32,720 nucleotides of DNA from CAZEDK01 sp964511025 (GTDB lineage Bacteria > Patescibacteriota > Gracilibacteria > UBA1369 > GWF2-33-10), in assembly GCA_964511025.1 (NCBI GenBank), contig CAZEDK010000018.1, forward strand, positions 1 through 32,720, written 5' to 3'. The translations under genes and the position numbers were made by a program. The notes below the pieces were generated by a model. The model was given only the letters and a program-made list of their open reading frames with translations. It ran no database searches and was not told where the DNA came from. Shown here piece by piece: positions 32,371 to 32,720 of the stretch (positions within the stretch are counted from its first letter, which is position 1; each line of letters opens with the position of its first letter).

Positions 32371-32693
32371 ACAACCCACCCCAACCCTCCCTTGAAATGG
32401 AGGGAGAAAGAAAAGATTTTTTATAGCTGATTTTTATTGTCATGAATTAAAATTAATAATAGAAATTGATGGAAGAGTTCATGATAATCAAAAAGAATAC
32501 GATGATTTAAGAACATATATATTGAATAATTTAGGTTATAGAATTTTAAGATTTAAAAATGAAGATATTATTAAAAAACCTAAAAATGTTATTGGAAAGT
32601 TATATGATTGTTTATAATTGTTATATTTAAAGTCCCTCCATTTGAAGGGAGGGATTTAGCCCGCCTGACCTAATTCGGGCAGGGGTGGGTTGT
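32371..32693. mobile_element. Inverted-repeat element carrying a DUF559 remnant
   Basis: Outer ends ACAACCCACCCC (32371-32382) and GGGGTGGGTTGT (32682-32693) are perfect inverted repeats. Next inward on each side is a small hairpin, CCCTCCCTTGAAATGGAGGG on the left and its near reverse complement at 32633-32654. The right end has an extra palindromic insert (CCCGCCTGACC ... TTCGGGCAGG, about 32660-32682). Between them lies a headless nuclease frame. This has the layout of a small mobile unit or its decay product. The remaining bases of 32283-32720 show no other gene. Confidence 0.7.
32396..32617 (+). pseudogene. N-terminally truncated DUF559 (VSR-like endonuclease fold) gene
   Basis: An open frame of 73 codons with no Met at all. 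It contains the DUF559 core: FIADFYCHELKLIIEIDG, then HDNQKEYDDLRTYILNNLGY and RILRFKNEDI. The Asp, Glu-x-Asp and His of the PD-(D/E)XK-type active site are intact, but the family's N-terminal 40-50 residues (normally a TPAE...LW segment) are absent and replaced by the left inverted-repeat hairpin. Very probably not expressed as a functional protein. Confidence 0.8.
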
Positions 32694-32720
32694 CTTCGAA
32701 GTTAATAAGTTTATTCAAAC

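Overview
This AT-rich window uses the standard bacterial code: TGA ends many genes and never interrupts a long reading frame. It looks like chromosomal DNA of a Patescibacteria/CPR-type bacterium, possibly Peregrinibacteria-like. The clues are AT-rich leaders without Shine-Dalgarno motifs, a giant signal-anchored protein with Ig-like and carboxypeptidase-regulatory-like repeats and three SLH domains, many toxin-antitoxin (TA) loci, and short repeats between genes. The taxonomic call is inference; no rRNA is present.

Layout. 1-4.7 kb: a membrane protein, a CorA-type transporter and the rpsO-pnp pair. 4.8-7.7 kb: mazEF, a class I methyltransferase and zwf. 7.8-11.0 kb: a tandem fusion of two D-Ala-D-Ala ligase modules, then a HEPN/MNT TA pair. 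11.0-13.1 kb: a transglutaminase-like protein, signal peptidase I and tRNA-Gly(GCC). 13.1-20.8 kb: relB-yafQ, a broken PAP2 phosphatase fragment, and a 2266-residue surface protein ending in a strong terminator. 20.9-24.5 kb: an HI0933-family flavoprotein and phosphoketolase. 24.5-26.1 kb: a decayed region with two related inverted-repeat elements, a broken phd/vapC pair, an AbrB gene without a visible toxin, and a second vapC tail. 26.1-30.9 kb: a B3/B4-TyrRS fusion, an intact vapBC and recG. 30.9-32.7 kb: a lipoprotein with a transglutaminase-like triad, and an inverted-repeat element holding a headless DUF559 nuclease.

Working together: zwf and xfp could feed sugar phosphates towards acetyl-phosphate. 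The Ddl fusion serves peptidoglycan precursor synthesis. Signal peptidase, the SLH protein and the lipoprotein belong to the cell surface. TA loci lie between the housekeeping blocks.

Most unusual signals: (1) a PheRS-type B3/B4 domain fused to TyrRS; (2) two ~190-200 bp elements, each with its own matching 8-bp direct repeats, at the equivalent 3' end of two related vapC sequences; (3) period-7 arrays sharing a degenerate ACTnAnn unit that supply stop codons and enter tyrS; (4) a palindrome inside a methyltransferase reading frame; (5) the two-module Ddl protein.
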